Positions 1-9,612 are shown, counted from the first letter of the stretch. The stretch is DNA of 51,111 nucleotides from Calothrix rhizosoleniae SC01 (GCF_900185595.1 NZ_FYBH01000061.1:1-51111); one strand, 5' to 3'. Made by a program: numbers and translations. The notes: generated from the sequence alone by a model not told the origin.

Positions 1-128
1 CTTGTAGGCTATTATTTAGAATGAGAATGTGATATCAAGAATTTATTTGTCTTTCTCTGATATTTACTCGTAAAATCTAATTAATATAAAAGTTCAAGGT
101 TTATAAAGCGTTCGCTAGACCACAAATA

Positions 129-1031
129 ATGGTAGACCGAATTAATGATATCGCTTGGCAAGCACATCAAGGTAGCGTTGCAGCGATTATTCAGTTGTTA
201 AATGAGAATCTGGCTCACTTAGGTGTGAGAACTAGGGCTGTTTTTTCTAACGGTGTCTTACAGCTTTTATGTGAGGCTCAAACAGTAGAGCAATTAGAAC
301 AAAGCAATCTTATTCAGCACATCCAACAAGTTTTGGAGTCAATAGCACCACGCAATATTAATCGAATCAGTATAAATAGCCGTATTGTCCGAGAACAGCA
401 GTTACTTTGGCTAGAGGAAATTAGTCGTGATGCAGAAAATCAACTACTATGGTCAGAAGAAATAGAGTTAGATAAACCTAATATCTTGCGTAAGATTGTT
501 CAAGATTTTCAAGAGCGTCAACAGGAAGATAGTCAAGCTTATCAACATGTGGTTCTTGCTCACAATAATCAAACGAAAAAAATAGGTTGGGGTTGGGTAA
601 AAACTGGTTTAAGCCTATGCTTATTCTTATTATTAGGAGGGTGGACTACTTATTATCTGTTAGGAAATAAATTTAAAAATCCCCTTTCTGGAGAAACATC
701 TAAATATTTCACTACAACCATAAAATCTTTAGAAAAGAATATTAACCAAACACGAATTCAAGATTATTCTCGTCAAAATTCTTTCAACTCAGAAGAAGAT
801 CCTTTTGCTGCGGCAGTCAGAATTGCTAACATAACTTCAGATAAAGGGAAAATAGCTAAAACAGATACTCAGTGGCTAGAATTAGCTGCGAATTGGCAAA
901 GAGCATCTTACTTAATGAGTTTAGTATCACCCAATCATAGTCGTTATCAAGAAGCTCAAATCCGGATTAAATTGTATAAGAAGTATAGTGAAGCAGCCCA
1001 GAAAGAGGCAAATAAAACGTCTGATTCTTAG
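129..1031 (+). CDS. Single-pass membrane protein of unknown function
   Basis: I do not recognise a named family. The 300-residue protein has a soluble N-terminal part of about 110 residues starting MVDRINDIAWQAHQGSVAA, of a type I associate with cyanobacterial proteins of unknown role. An acidic, glutamine-rich linker follows. One strongly hydrophobic segment lies at about residues 153-177 (core LSLCLFLLLGGW). The C-terminal half is polar and ends in an Arg/Lys-rich helix with alanines. No signal peptide is seen, so the N-terminus is probably cytoplasmic. The ATG at 129 is the first in frame. The gene stands alone, with its 3' end facing the minus-strand nadA. An enzymatic function cannot be assigned. 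Confidence 0.75.
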   Translation: MVDRINDIAWQAHQGSVAAIIQLLNENLAHLGVRTRAVFSNGVLQLLCEAQTVEQLEQSNLIQHIQQVLESIAPRNINRISINSRIVREQQLLWLEEISRDAENQLLWSEEIELDKPNILRKIVQDFQERQQEDSQAYQHVVLAHNNQTKKIGWGWVKTGLSLCLFLLLGGWTTYYLLGNKFKNPLSGETSKYFTTTIKSLEKNINQTRIQDYSRQNSFNSEEDPFAAAVRIANITSDKGKIAKTDTQWLELAANWQRASYLMSLVSPNHSRYQEAQIRIKLYKKYSEAAQKEANKTSDS

Positions 1032-1098
1032 TGATGGAAGTAGCCCAATTAGTCATTGTATTATTTGACATAATTTTGACATAATAATAATAAAGCCA

Positions 1099-1127
1099 GT
1101 AGAGACGCGATAATGCCGCATCTCTAC
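1099..1127. repeat. Small dispersed palindrome (GTAGAGA...TCTCTAC)
   Basis: The arms GTAGAGA (1099-1105) and TCTCTAC (1121-1127) form an imperfect hairpin between two convergent genes. A longer relative with the same GTAGAGACG/CGTCTCTAC ends occurs at 13669-13722. I take it to be one of the small dispersed palindromes common in cyanobacterial intergenic DNA. It may act as a bidirectional terminator here, but no U-tract is visible. Confidence 0.6.
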
Positions 1128-1151
1128 AAACTATATATTCGCTAATGCAAA

Positions 1152-2126
1152 TTAAATACTCATCTCTAACATCCGTTGAATTGGGAGCGAAGCTGCTAAC
1201 CGAGTATCCTCTGACATATTAATTTCCGGCGTCCGGTTACTCATCGCTAAATACAGCTTTTCTAAAGTATTTAACCGCATAAATGGGCACTCATTACAAT
1301 TGCAATTATTCGTAGGTGGTGCAGGTATAAAAGTTTTATCTGGTGCAGCTTTTTGCATTTGGTGGATAATTCCTGGTTCTGTGGCAACAATAAATTCTTG
1401 TGCTGAACTTTGTTGACAATGCTTGAGTAAAGCTGCTGTCGAACCAATGTAATTAGCATGAAATAATACTGGTTCTTCGCACTCCGGATGAGCAATTACC
1501 TCAGCCTGTGGATGGGTAATTTTTAACTGGACAATCTTCTTTTCTGAAAATGTTTCATGGACAATACAGCTACCTTGCCACAGCAACATTTCGCGCCCAG
1601 TCTGTTGCATAACATACCGTCCTAAATTTCTGTCTGGAGCGAAAATAATCGGCTGTTCTGCTGGTATTTGCTGGACAATCTTCACTGCATTAGAACTAGT
1701 GCAAATAATGTCGCTCATGGCTTTAATTTCCGCAGAGCAGTTGATGTAAGAAACAACCAAATGATCTGGGTGAGCGGCTTTAAAAGCTGCAAATTCATCT
1801 GGTGGACAACTATCTGCTAGAGAACAACCAGCATCTAAATCTGGTAAGAGCACCAATTTGTCAGGATTGAGAATTTTCGCCGTTTCTGCCATGAAGTGAA
1901 CCCCAGCAAAAACAATTACATCCGCATTTGTATTTGCCGCAGCTTTTGCCAATTGCAGGGAATCTCCAATAAAGTCGGCAATATCTTGAATATCTGGCTC
2001 TTGATAGTAATGAGCTAGGATAACGGCATTGAGTTCTTGTTTCAGAGTCTCAATAGCTACAAATAAATCCAGTGGTAATGCACCCACTTGGGTATTGTCT
2101 CGTTGAGCAAGAGCAGTCGTAAACAC
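1152..2126 (-). CDS. nadA: Quinolinate synthase NadA
   Basis: NadA condenses iminoaspartate with dihydroxyacetone phosphate to quinolinate, in de novo NAD synthesis, using a [4Fe-4S] cluster. Visible family features are [30 protein letters not shown], the [10 protein letters not shown] cysteine segment, the GSCIVHE segment and the C-terminal [10 protein letters not shown]. The reading frame stays open to 2189, but the extra 21 residues ([12 protein letters not shown]...) are not family-like. I chose the GTG at 2126 (product [10 protein letters not shown]..., 324 residues) because cyanobacterial NadA normally starts at this point and because a TATAAT hexamer lies just upstream of the GTG on the minus strand, inside the longer frame. 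No good ribosome binding site is visible at either start. The gene is monocistronic. Confidence 0.95.
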   Translation of the reverse strand: MFTTALAQRDNTQVGALPLDLFVAIETLKQELNAVILAHYYQEPDIQDIADFIGDSLQLAKAAANTNADVIVFAGVHFMAETAKILNPDKLVLLPDLDAGCSLADSCPPDEFAAFKAAHPDHLVVSYINCSAEIKAMSDIICTSSNAVKIVQQIPAEQPIIFAPDRNLGRYVMQQTGREMLLWQGSCIVHETFSEKKIVQLKITHPQAEVIAHPECEEPVLFHANYIGSTAALLKHCQQSSAQEFIVATEPGIIHQMQKAAPDKTFIPAPPTNNCNCNECPFMRLNTLEKLYLAMSNRTPEINMSEDTRLAASLPIQRMLEMSI

Positions 2127-2342
2127 AATTAGGAGTTGCTGATTATAGGTTGTGTAATTAATTATAGTAGATATTACCAAAAATAGCATAGCGATCGCTA
2201 ATTATTTAAAAAAAGTGGGTAAAGATAATTTCCCAAGGGATATAAAATAAATAGGATTGCTATGGAGAATACCAATTAGAGGAATTTGTGCCAAATGTCT
2301 TTGATTCTCATATCCTGGAAGTAGACGGCTTTTGAAACAGGC

Positions 2343-3272
2343 ATGACCAGTCAAAAAACTTTATTAAGAACCCTCAAAATAGCTGTAGTTGGCGATATTC
2401 ACGACCAATGGGAAGAGGATGATGGCATAGCATTAAAGCATTTGGGTGTTGACCTGGTGCTGTTTGTGGGAGACTTTGGCAATGAATCGGTGGAATTGGT
2501 AAGAAAGATTGCATCTTTGGATATTCCCAAAGCGGCGGTAATGGGCAATCACGATGCCTGGTACACTGCGACGGAATGGGGGCGGAGGAAGTGCCCCTAT
2601 GACCGCACTAAGGAGGACTGGGTACAGAAACAGCTAGACTTATTGGGTGAAGCTCATGTTGGTTATGGCAAGTTGGATTTACCCAGTTTCAATTTAACTG
2701 TGGTAGGGGGTCGTCCTTTTAGCTGGGGGGGACCTGAATGGAAATTTGCTGATATTTGCCGAGAACGATATGGGGTGAATGATTTGGAGGAATCTGCCGC
2801 ACGCATATCAGCAGAAGCAAAAAAAGCTACTTATGAGACAGTAATTTTTCTGGGGCATAATGGTCCTTCTGGATTAGGTGATCGCGCGGAAGATCCTTGT
2901 GGTAAAGATTGGTATCCCATAGGTGGTGACTATGGCGACCCTGATTTAGCATCGGCAATTTCCCAAAGTCTGACAGCAGGAAAAATAATCCCTTTAGTAA
3001 CATTTGGTCATATGCATCATACCCTACGGCATACTAAAAAAATGCTACGTAAGCGAGTATTTAAGAGTCCAGAGGGGACAATCTATCTGAATGCTGCCAG
3101 TGTGCCTAGAATTAAAGAGAATGGTAGGGATAAACAGCGTACCTTTGCCATTGTTTCCTTAGAAGAGGGAACAGTTTCACAAATTGCCCAAGTCTGGGTT
3201 GGTAATGGTTTCAGCCTTGTATCTGAGGAAATTTTGTATCAACAACCCCGTCCCCTAGTGCAAACTGCGTAG
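2343..3272 (+). CDS. Metallophosphoesterase (calcineurin-like), cyanobacterial type
   Basis: This is a calcineurin-like phosphoesterase of 309 residues. The metal-binding blocks appear in order: VVGDIHDQWE near residue 17, VGDFGN near 43, GNHDAWY near 69, FLGHNGPSG near 173 and FGHMHH near 224. The GD-H, GD, GNHD and GHxH ligands for a di-metal centre are all present. The length and long central insertion fit the TIGR04168-type family of cyanobacteria and plants, whose substrate is not established. There is no signal peptide, so it is probably cytosolic. A terminator-like hairpin lies between it and the following tRNA. The family call is firm; the substrate is unknown. Confidence 0.9.
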   Translation: MTSQKTLLRTLKIAVVGDIHDQWEEDDGIALKHLGVDLVLFVGDFGNESVELVRKIASLDIPKAAVMGNHDAWYTATEWGRRKCPYDRTKEDWVQKQLDLLGEAHVGYGKLDLPSFNLTVVGGRPFSWGGPEWKFADICRERYGVNDLEESAARISAEAKKATYETVIFLGHNGPSGLGDRAEDPCGKDWYPIGGDYGDPDLASAISQSLTAGKIIPLVTFGHMHHTLRHTKKMLRKRVFKSPEGTIYLNAASVPRIKENGRDKQRTFAIVSLEEGTVSQIAQVWVGNGFSLVSEEILYQQPRPLVQTA

Positions 3273-3325
3273 ATTATGGGTTATATTATGTAATTGGTCA
3301 GCCTTTTTGCTGACAGCTGATGGTT

Positions 3326-3344
3326 AAAAGCCAGCAGCTTTTTT
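3326..3344 (+). terminator. Rho-independent terminator candidate
   Basis: AAAAGC (3326-3331), a five-base loop and GCTTTT (3337-3342) are followed by a run that makes six Ts in all, immediately in front of the tRNA-Ser. A second hairpin, GTCAGC/GCTGAC, lies at 3297-3314. Together they would end transcription of the metallophosphoesterase gene and insulate the tRNA. Confidence 0.5.
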
Positions 3345-3429
3345 GGAGAGGTGGCAGAGTGGTCGAATGCGCTCGACTTGAAATCGAGTGATGTGAAAGC
3401 ATCCGTGGGTTCGAATCCCACCCTCTCCG
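3345..3429 (+). tRNA. tRNA-Ser (UGA)
   Basis: An 85-nt class II tRNA. The acceptor GGAGAGG pairs with CCTCTCC and is followed by discriminator G. The anticodon stem CTCGA/TCGAG encloses loop CTTGAAA, with anticodon TGA at 3379-3381. A variable arm is present, and the T-loop GGTTCGAATCC is canonical. No CCA is encoded. Confidence 0.97.
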
Positions 3430-3667
3430 TTGGAGGAAATATATAGTTGTTCCAATTAATTTCCGTAGTGGGAGCCGGAAAGCCCCCTCATCTCTTAATA
3501 CAGGTAATACCAATTCTCCAAAATAAAGCTACACATGGACAGCAGGGAGCAGGGGGAGAAATATCTGTAGCCAGGATTTAGAGAAATGGTATAACATGCC
3601 TACACTACAAAGTTTGTTTGGGATTCTCCCTCTAATACGAAATATCTGTTTTTTTATTTGAAATTAC

Positions 3668-4885
3668 TTAGGCTACATTCTCCTTGCTGGAAAAATTAGA
3701 TGGGTCTTGGTCATATCGATGCTTGATGGGAATTGTTTCTGGCTGTCCATCACCTACAAGAGCGGCGGTTTTCTCTAAAGCTGACCTCAATTCCTTGGCT
3801 GCATAAATGGACATATCGCGGGGTACATTAATGCGATCGCGCAAATATCGTAAAGGGACATCAGAACCGGATGGAGGTACGCATTCTTCACCAGTCATCA
3901 TGTACGTTAAAGCACAACGTAGGGCTTGATCAAACAATTTATCCTCAGCAGGGTTAACTCGAATAATATTGGTGTGGTGGTCGATAACTCGTCGCAAAGC
4001 TTCCATACGGGAATTTTCTGGTTCTGGATAACTCACATCTGGTAGTCCAAACCAAGGACCATTATCCACCCGTACTTTATTGATCAGCATTTGGGGTTCG
4101 CCATTTTCCCAGCAGCCTCCCATTTGGGGAGGTAAATCATGGGCGTGGGTGTGAAAGTCACTCTGGGTACCACGATAGGTAGGTCGGCTTTCCATCCCTG
4201 TAAACCATTCCCTCAAGTGCGGATTTTCTTCCCGCAAGGAATAGCCCTTGTAGTAGTAAAGGCTGGCGTTCATTCGCTCCACATAGGGGGTAAAGATAAC
4301 ATCAACAGTACCGAATGTATCCAGAAAGTACGGTCCTGAGGTACTAGCCAAAGCCTTCTCAACCTTAGCCACTACCCCAATAAACTGTTCTCGGTTGCGT
4401 CGTTCTTGTTGAGAGGAAATTACCGGGTAACACAGCCAATTACACCAGGCTCTAAATAACAGTCGTTCTAGTTGACGCAAAGAAAACACCTTGGGATCTT
4501 TCATACTTTGGTTCAATGGACCAAAAACCTTTTCCAAAGCAATTAAGATATCATCGCTTTCCTTAATGATTCGTCTATCTAGCTCGATCACAGGTAGCAT
4601 TCCCGAGGGAACCTTACGTTTATACCAACTTTCTTTCTCCCCATAACAGAACATTGTCACTTTTTGGATGCGGTAGGGTATCTGTTTTTCTTCCAGCCAT
4701 AACCAAACTTTTTGACAGTAAGGACACCAAGCATGGTTGTCACGATACAGTGTTACCCGCACTTCAGATTCGGGTTTTCCAAATAAACGTAACCTGGCTC
4801 TAGAGTTGGTAGGACCATTAATGGTGTCTATTTGATAGTTCGTCAGGGTTTCTAGTTCTTGCCAACTTAAGGGTAGGGTAGTCAT
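3668..4885 (-). CDS. Glutathione S-transferase-like protein (long form, CPYC motif)
   Basis: This 405-residue protein is about twice the size of a usual GST. It has a thioredoxin-fold GST N-domain with a CPYC motif at residues 54-57, followed by the cis-proline strand [12 protein letters not shown]. An all-helical GST C-domain spans roughly residues 130-240. A C-terminal extension of about 150 residues (ending near [12 protein letters not shown]) is not part of a standard GST. The two-cysteine active site suggests glutaredoxin-like or omega/xi-type thiol chemistry rather than classical conjugation; this is inference. It is transcribed away from the neighbouring tnpB element, whose left end lies just upstream of its start. 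The substrate is unknown. Confidence 0.85.
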   Translation of the reverse strand: MTTLPLSWQELETLTNYQIDTINGPTNSRARLRLFGKPESEVRVTLYRDNHAWCPYCQKVWLWLEEKQIPYRIQKVTMFCYGEKESWYKRKVPSGMLPVIELDRRIIKESDDILIALEKVFGPLNQSMKDPKVFSLRQLERLLFRAWCNWLCYPVISSQQERRNREQFIGVVAKVEKALASTSGPYFLDTFGTVDVIFTPYVERMNASLYYYKGYSLREENPHLREWFTGMESRPTYRGTQSDFHTHAHDLPPQMGGCWENGEPQMLINKVRVDNGPWFGLPDVSYPEPENSRMEALRRVIDHHTNIIRVNPAEDKLFDQALRCALTYMMTGEECVPPSGSDVPLRYLRDRINVPRDMSIYAAKELRSALEKTAALVGDGQPETIPIKHRYDQDPSNFSSKENVA

Positions 4886-4920
4886 AGGATGAGTTAGGTA
4901 GTGTGAGAGCTTTTATTGAC

Positions 4921-6230
4921 CGAAACTAATGGGATACAAGCCCCGTCCTTCTAGGACAGCTTTGTTTATGTTATACTAATTGCCGTAGAAGTTTTCCACG
5001 TCAAATGGTCGTTTTCGAGTTTAAGGCAAAAGGGAAAACAACTCAATATGCAGCTATCAACGAAGCGATCAAAACTGCTCAATTTGTCCGCAACAAGTGC
5101 ATTCGTTTTTGGATGGATAACCCAGGTGTAGGGCAGAAACAGCTATATCGCTACAACACTGTGTTAAGAGCCCAATACTCCTTCGTAAAAGACTTAAACT
5201 CTCATGCCTGTCAGGTAGGAGTAGAAAGAGCATATAGCTCTATAGCTAGGTTCTACCACAATTGCAAAAAACAAATCTCTGGTAAAAAGGGATATCCCAA
5301 GTTCAAGAAAAATAACCGTTCGCTGGAATACAAGACCTCTGGGTGGAAACTATCAGAAACGAGAAAACAGATAACCTTCACAGACAAAAAGGGAATTGGC
5401 AAACTTAATCTCAAAGGAACGTGGGATTTAAACTTCTACCCATTAGAACAGATAAAACGGGTTAGGTTAGTCCGTCGTGCTGATGGATACTATGTTCAAT
5501 TTCTTATAAGTGTAGAGAATAAAATAGAAGCACAACCAACGGGCAAAACTATAGGTTTGGACGTTGGGCTGAAACAGTTCTATACAGACAGTAATGGATA
5601 TAGTGAACCTAACCCAAGATTTTATCGCACAGGAGAAAAGCGTCTGAAGTTGCGACAAAGACGTGTTTATCGCAAGAAAAAAGGCTCTATCAACCGGAAA
5701 AAAGCTATTAATAGATTAGGTCGAGTACACCTGAAAATAAGTAGGCAACGTGAAGAACACGCCAAAACAGTGGCGCGTTGCGTAATCCAATCTCACGATT
5801 TGGTAGCCTATGAAGATTTGAGGATTAAAAATTTAGTTAAAAATCATTGTCTTGCTAAGTCTATTAATGATGCTGGTTGGTATCAATTCAGAAAATGGTT
5901 AGAGTATTTTGGGGTGAAGTTTGGTAGGGTAACTGTTGCAGTCAATCCTGCCTACACATCCCAAGAATGCTCTAACTGTGGGGCAGTAGTCAAAAAATCT
6001 CTATCCACAAGAACCCATATTTGTAAATGTGGATTTGTGCTGGATCGAGACTGGAATGCTGCTATTAATATTCTCAAATTAGCCTTGAGTACGGTAGGGC
6101 ATACCGGAACTTGGATCAACGATCCCAACGCTTCAGGAGATTCTACCTCTACTTGTGCTGGAGAAATCCTGCATGAGCAAGTTGGGTCTATGAATGAAGA
6201 ATCTTCGCCCTTGTAGGGTACAGAGTGTCA
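4921..6230 (+). mobile_element. IS200/IS605-family element with tnpB only
   Basis: The left end begins CGAAACTAATGGG directly after TTGAC (4916-4920) and contains the subterminal hairpin CCCCGTCCTTCTAGGACAG. The right end has a decayed hairpin around CGCCCTTGTAGGG and finishes GAGTGTCA at 6230. The same left-end motif and the same GAGTGTCA terminus occur in the deletion derivative at 13351-13654, which supports these boundaries. No tnpA (Y1 transposase) is present, so movement would need one supplied in trans. TTGAC is a plausible transposon-adjacent motif. Confidence 0.8.
5005..6216 (+). CDS. tnpB: TnpB, RNA-guided RuvC-like nuclease of an IS605-type element
   Basis: This is an intact 403-residue TnpB/OrfB, the usual length. 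An N-terminal helix-turn-helix (OrfB_IS605) part is followed by a split RuvC fold. The presumed catalytic residues are D186 (IGLDVGL), E270 (AYEDLRIKNL) and D349 (DRDWNAAINI). A zinc-finger-like block CSNCG...CKCG lies between the last two. In characterised elements TnpB cuts DNA guided by an RNA made from the element's right end. Here that RNA would overlap the end of tnpB and run past 6230. The gene is not degraded, so it may be functional, but without tnpA it depends on another element for transposition. Confidence 0.95.
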   Translation: MVVFEFKAKGKTTQYAAINEAIKTAQFVRNKCIRFWMDNPGVGQKQLYRYNTVLRAQYSFVKDLNSHACQVGVERAYSSIARFYHNCKKQISGKKGYPKFKKNNRSLEYKTSGWKLSETRKQITFTDKKGIGKLNLKGTWDLNFYPLEQIKRVRLVRRADGYYVQFLISVENKIEAQPTGKTIGLDVGLKQFYTDSNGYSEPNPRFYRTGEKRLKLRQRRVYRKKKGSINRKKAINRLGRVHLKISRQREEHAKTVARCVIQSHDLVAYEDLRIKNLVKNHCLAKSINDAGWYQFRKWLEYFGVKFGRVTVAVNPAYTSQECSNCGAVVKKSLSTRTHICKCGFVLDRDWNAAINILKLALSTVGHTGTWINDPNASGDSTSTCAGEILHEQVGSMNEESSPL

Positions 6231-6250
6231 ATTTACAATATTTTTCATCC
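6120..6250 (+). ncRNA. Predicted right-end guide RNA (omegaRNA/reRNA) of the tnpB element
   Basis: This is inferred by analogy. TnpB elements make a guide RNA from the 3' end of tnpB through the right end, and the roughly 16-20 nt beyond the element serve as guide. Here the scaffold would end GAGTGTCA (6223-6230), with the guide starting at 6231. The hairpin at 6204-6223 has mismatches. The 5' limit given is approximate. Confidence 0.4.
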
Positions 6251-6273
6251 CACCCACGCCCCATTAAGCGATC

Positions 6274-6290
6274 GGCGTTGCTGAATTCAG
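6274..6290. repeat. Solo copy of a GGCGTTGCTGAATT inverted-repeat end
   Basis: GGCGTTGCTGAATTCAG matches the outer end of the small inverted-repeat element at 35751-35858. No partner end is visible nearby, so I read it as a remnant left by a deleted element. Confidence 0.45.
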
Positions 6291-6313
6291 CCTGTTTTTT
6301 GGCTTTGCACCTA

Positions 6314-6344
6314 TTGATAATTTATAGTATACTTGTACTATAAA
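6314..6344 (+). promoter_or_regulatory. Promoter with LexA-like box upstream of the KTSC gene
   Basis: The perfect inverted repeat TTTATAGTA-6 nt-TACTATAAA covers 6321-6344. Its centre AGTATACTTGTACT (6326-6339) fits the Anabaena-type LexA consensus RGTACNNNDGTWCB with one mismatch. A -35-like TTGATA (6314-6319) and -10-like TATAAA (6339-6344) are 19 bp apart, and the -10 begins on the last base of the box. The same layout occurs at 9505-9533. Confidence 0.45.
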
Positions 6345-6409
6345 TTAAATATTTAAACTCAAAATCTTCATAGGTATTTAGTCAATTCGGTAACGGGAGA
6401 GCATGACTG

Positions 6410-6817
6410 ATGAAGCTATCTAGGTTGTATTTAAGTAATATTGTGGCGATCGCTCATTCTGGGGAATACTTACAATTGCTGATAGATAGGGGGAATGAAT
6501 TGGAATTGTTGGAAATTCCTGCACCAGTGGAAGCTTACGAAGGATTAGAGGAATTAAATCAGATTGTTACAGATTCCCTGGCATTACCTACAATAGACGA
6601 AGCGATCGCAATGTTGCCAGTGGAATCATCTATGGCAAATGCTGTAGGTTATGACAGTGATGAAGAAGTCTTACAAGTCGAGTTTAATAATGGAGCCATA
6701 TACCAGTATCAAGATGTTGATGATCAGATATGGGATGGCTTGTACAAAACTGACTCCATTGGTAAATTCTTTAACAGTAAAATTAGGGGAAAATACCAAT
6801 ACCAGCGCCTTGATTAG
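6410..6817 (+). CDS. KTSC-domain protein
   Basis: A 135-residue protein. The C-terminal part (about 75-132) is a KTSC domain, recognised by the VGYDSDEEVLQVEF strand, the central YxY motif (IYQYQDV) and the KTDSIGKFFN segment. The domain is named from lysyl-tRNA synthetases and is only suggested to bind nucleic acid. The N-terminal 70 residues (MKLSRLYLSNIVAIAHSGEY...) form a second small domain I do not recognise. The ATG at 6410 is used because an upstream in-frame alternative is absent and the ATG at 6403 runs into a stop. The promoter carries a LexA-like palindrome, so damage-responsive expression is possible. It converges with pheT. Confidence 0.85.
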   Translation: MKLSRLYLSNIVAIAHSGEYLQLLIDRGNELELLEIPAPVEAYEGLEELNQIVTDSLALPTIDEAIAMLPVESSMANAVGYDSDEEVLQVEFNNGAIYQYQDVDDQIWDGLYKTDSIGKFFNSKIRGKYQYQRLD

Positions 6818-6899
6818 GAGTTAGAAGTTAGGAGTTAGGAGTTAGGGATTTTGTATTCCATCCCTCCATCACTCCATCACTCCATCACTCCTCTTCTCC
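6818..6899. repeat. Short tandem repeats between convergent genes
   Basis: GGAGTTAGGAGTTA-type units are followed by several copies of the octamer CACTCCAT. This is the short tandem repeat sequence typical of filamentous cyanobacteria. No gene or clear terminator is seen. Confidence 0.6.
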
Positions 6900-9335
6900 C
6901 TAGCTTCTGAGACTAACACCAAATTTCTCTACCAAAGCTTCCCGGACTTTATCATGTACGGTTTCCACCTCCTTATCCTTAAGGGTGCGATCGCTGGCTC
7001 GATAAATGAGGCGAAATGCTAAACTACGCTGTCCTGAGGGTACATTTTCACCACGGTATTCATCAAACAATTCCACTGAATCCAGCAAACTTTTACCTGC
7101 TTTATTAATGGCTTTTTGAATTTCAGCAACGGTAACATCCACAGGTGCAAAGAAGGCAATATCGCGGTCTGATGCAGGATAGGTTGAGTAAGATTTGAAT
7201 GTGGGAATCAGAATTTCATCTTCATCTAAGGCATCTAATAATACATCTAAATCCAGTTGAAATACATAGACTGAATCCGGCAAGTCTTTATCTTTTCGTA
7301 ATTGGGGATGTAATTGCCCGAATACTCCCAGTTTATTACCTCCCACCCATAAGGAAGCAGTACGTCCTGGATGGAGGCGGTTATCTTGGCGATCTGGTTG
7401 GTATTCAACTTGCAAACCCATTTGGCTAAATACACTTTCTAAAATGCCTTTAGCTGCAAACCAATCCATTGGTTGTTCTCTACCACTGTTATGCCAATGG
7501 CTAGAGGTAATGTCACCTCCGATGATTCCCGCCACTGCATCGGCTTCTTGTAATCCTTCTTCTTGCCAAAAAATCCGGCCAATTTCAAAGCCATTTAAGG
7601 AGCCATTTCCCTGCTCCAAGTTGTATTGAAAAGCATCAATCAATCCAGAAATTAAATCAGTTCTCAGGGCAGAATATTCGGTGAATAGAGGATTGCTGAG
7701 CTGTATTTGGTTATTTTCTCCTGGTTTGACTAAGGAGTAATGCATTAATTCTGTTAACCCTTCTGCTCGGAAACTAGCTCGCAATTTGCGGGTTAATTCT
7801 TGGTCAAGGGGTAAATAACCAGCTTCAGATTTTTCGGGGAGAGTATCACTAAAGCGATCGTAACCGTAAAGGCGAGCAATTTCTTCAATTAAGTCAATTT
7901 CCCGTTCTAAGTCAAGATAGCGGTAGGGGGGAACTGTCACCGTCCAATTTTTATCCTCTGTAGGTGTTAGTTGACACCCCAAGGCAGTGAGAATACCTTC
8001 CACATCTGCGCTTTCTAACTCACCCATCTCATCATTACCAAGTTCCACAGGGCCCAGAACTTGATTCACCCGCTCTAAACGCAATTCGATGGAACGAGTC
8101 CAAGTTGCTGGATCGGGACGACTATCAGCTTTCTCTTGGGTAATAATTTTACCACCAGCTAATTCGGTAATTAAGGAGAGGGCGCGGCGACAAGCGATTT
8201 CCAAGCCAACACTATTTACACCCCGTTCGTATCTCCCAGAAGATTCACTTCTCAAACCAACACTGCGGGAAGAACGGCGAATGGCAACGGAATCAAACAA
8301 AGCTGCTTCTAAGACGATGTTTTCAGTTCCAGAATGGACTTCTGTTTCTGCTCCTCCCATTACACCTGCCAAAGCCACAGGTTTCTCATTAGCAGTAATT
8401 AGTAAGTTTTGAGTAGCTAGGTTACGGGTTTGTCCATCCAGAGTTTTCAAAGTTTCCTCGGCATAGGCAAAGCGAACCCCAATAGTTAGTTTTTCACCAC
8501 CAGTCACAGACTGCAAGCGGTCACCATCAAAGGCGTGGAGTGGTTGTCCCCATTCCAACAATATATAGTTAGTAATATCAACAATATTATTAATGGGACG
8601 CATTCCCGCACTGTGCAATCGCTGTTGCAACCAGTCGGGGGAGGGAGCAATTTTTATACCTGCAACTACTGTACCGAAATAGGCCGGACAAGCTTGGGAT
8701 TCACTAATTTTTAAAGTTAAATTACCTACACCTTGGGGTAAGGAAATAGTATCAACTTCGGGAATACTTAACTTTCCACCAGTCAGGGCGGCGACTTCCC
8801 TTGCTACTCCGACCATACTCAAAGCATCAGCACGATTAGCAGTAGAAGTTAAATCTAGAATAATATCATCCAAACCCAAGAAGGGGCGAACATCACTACC
8901 TAATTGTAAATTTTCTTGGTTGAAAATATGAATACCATTAATATCCGTGGGTAAACCTAGTTCTTTTAAGGAGCAAATCATGCCATTAGAAGGTTCACCA
9001 CGGAGCTTGGTGGGCTTAATTTTTAAATCAATATTGGGGAGGTATGTACCAACGGTTGCCACGGGTACATAAATATCTGCACATACATTTGATGCACCAC
9101 AAACAATGTTTAAAGGTTCTCCCTTACCAATATCAACTTGGCAAACACTTAACTTGTCAGCATTAGGGTGGGGTTGGCGTTCTACTACCTTTCCTATGAC
9201 CACACCATCTGCCCAAGTGCGGCGATCTTCAATTTCTTCGACCTCAAACCCAGCCATGGTGAGGGTTTCGGCTAATTCTTCAGGGCTAAGTTTAATTTCG
9301 ACTAGTTCCCGCAGCCAATTTAGAGAAATACGCAT
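6900..9335 (-). CDS. pheT: Phenylalanine--tRNA ligase beta subunit
   Basis: PheT, 811 residues, the usual size for the beta chain of the alpha2-beta2 enzyme that charges tRNA-Phe in the cytosol. It starts [14 protein letters not shown]. The N-terminal tRNA-binding (EMAP/OB) domain contains [20 protein letters not shown] at about residues 45-64. B3/B4 editing-domain and B5 segments follow, with [20 protein letters not shown] and the GRYERGV block. The core domain runs from about 450 to 690, and the C-terminal FDX-ACB anticodon-binding domain covers roughly the last 95 residues ([11 protein letters not shown]...). No gene for the alpha chain is nearby, which is common in cyanobacteria. Several minor frames opposite it are shadows. 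Confidence 0.98.
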   Translation of the reverse strand: MRISLNWLRELVEIKLSPEELAETLTMAGFEVEEIEDRRTWADGVVIGKVVERQPHPNADKLSVCQVDIGKGEPLNIVCGASNVCADIYVPVATVGTYLPNIDLKIKPTKLRGEPSNGMICSLKELGLPTDINGIHIFNQENLQLGSDVRPFLGLDDIILDLTSTANRADALSMVGVAREVAALTGGKLSIPEVDTISLPQGVGNLTLKISESQACPAYFGTVVAGIKIAPSPDWLQQRLHSAGMRPINNIVDITNYILLEWGQPLHAFDGDRLQSVTGGEKLTIGVRFAYAEETLKTLDGQTRNLATQNLLITANEKPVALAGVMGGAETEVHSGTENIVLEAALFDSVAIRRSSRSVGLRSESSGRYERGVNSVGLEIACRRALSLITELAGGKIITQEKADSRPDPATWTRSIELRLERVNQVLGPVELGNDEMGELESADVEGILTALGCQLTPTEDKNWTVTVPPYRYLDLEREIDLIEEIARLYGYDRFSDTLPEKSEAGYLPLDQELTRKLRASFRAEGLTELMHYSLVKPGENNQIQLSNPLFTEYSALRTDLISGLIDAFQYNLEQGNGSLNGFEIGRIFWQEEGLQEADAVAGIIGGDITSSHWHNSGREQPMDWFAAKGILESVFSQMGLQVEYQPDRQDNRLHPGRTASLWVGGNKLGVFGQLHPQLRKDKDLPDSVYVFQLDLDVLLDALDEDEILIPTFKSYSTYPASDRDIAFFAPVDVTVAEIQKAINKAGKSLLDSVELFDEYRGENVPSGQRSLAFRLIYRASDRTLKDKEVETVHDKVREALVEKFGVSLRS

Positions 9336-9504
9336 GGAATGAGTTTGCTTGTTCTATAAAGATTTTGTTTGCTCTAATTCATATTATCCGTTTATCCGTA
9401 AACCTTATCAGTGAATCGGATTGTTGATAAACAGTACTGGTATTCTACCAAATTCATTGTTTTGCAGAAGTCGGCGAACTTTAGCAAAGCTGACAATAAT
9501 CTTC

Positions 9505-9533
9505 TTTACCTTTTAGTACTAATGTACTATAAT
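9505..9533 (+). promoter_or_regulatory. Promoter with a LexA box
   Basis: AGTACTAATGTACT (9515-9528) is a perfect match to the cyanobacterial LexA-box consensus RGTACNNNDGTWCB. It lies between a -35-like TTTACC (9505-9510) and a consensus TATAAT (9528-9533) with a 17-bp spacer. The -10 starts on the last base of the box, so bound repressor would block polymerase. The promoter points at the small gene at 9613. Confidence 0.65.
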
Positions 9534-9612
9534 AAAGGGGTGATGATGCATTGGTTCTGTAATACTCCCAAAGCTTCAATTATTTAGTTATGTGGATGCA
9601 GAGGTTTATCCT

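Noticed and set aside
2127-2189. Longer start for NadA at 2189
   Set aside because: The extra 21 residues are not family-like, and a TATAAT sequence sits inside this stretch next to the GTG at 2126.
3298-3513. Minus-strand open frame (RRGWDSNPRMLSHHS...)
   Set aside because: It is the reverse translation of the tRNA-Ser gene, a well-known false protein.
7199-9342. Several open frames of 60-107 codons opposite pheT
   Set aside because: Shadows of the pheT coding sequence without own start signals or family features.
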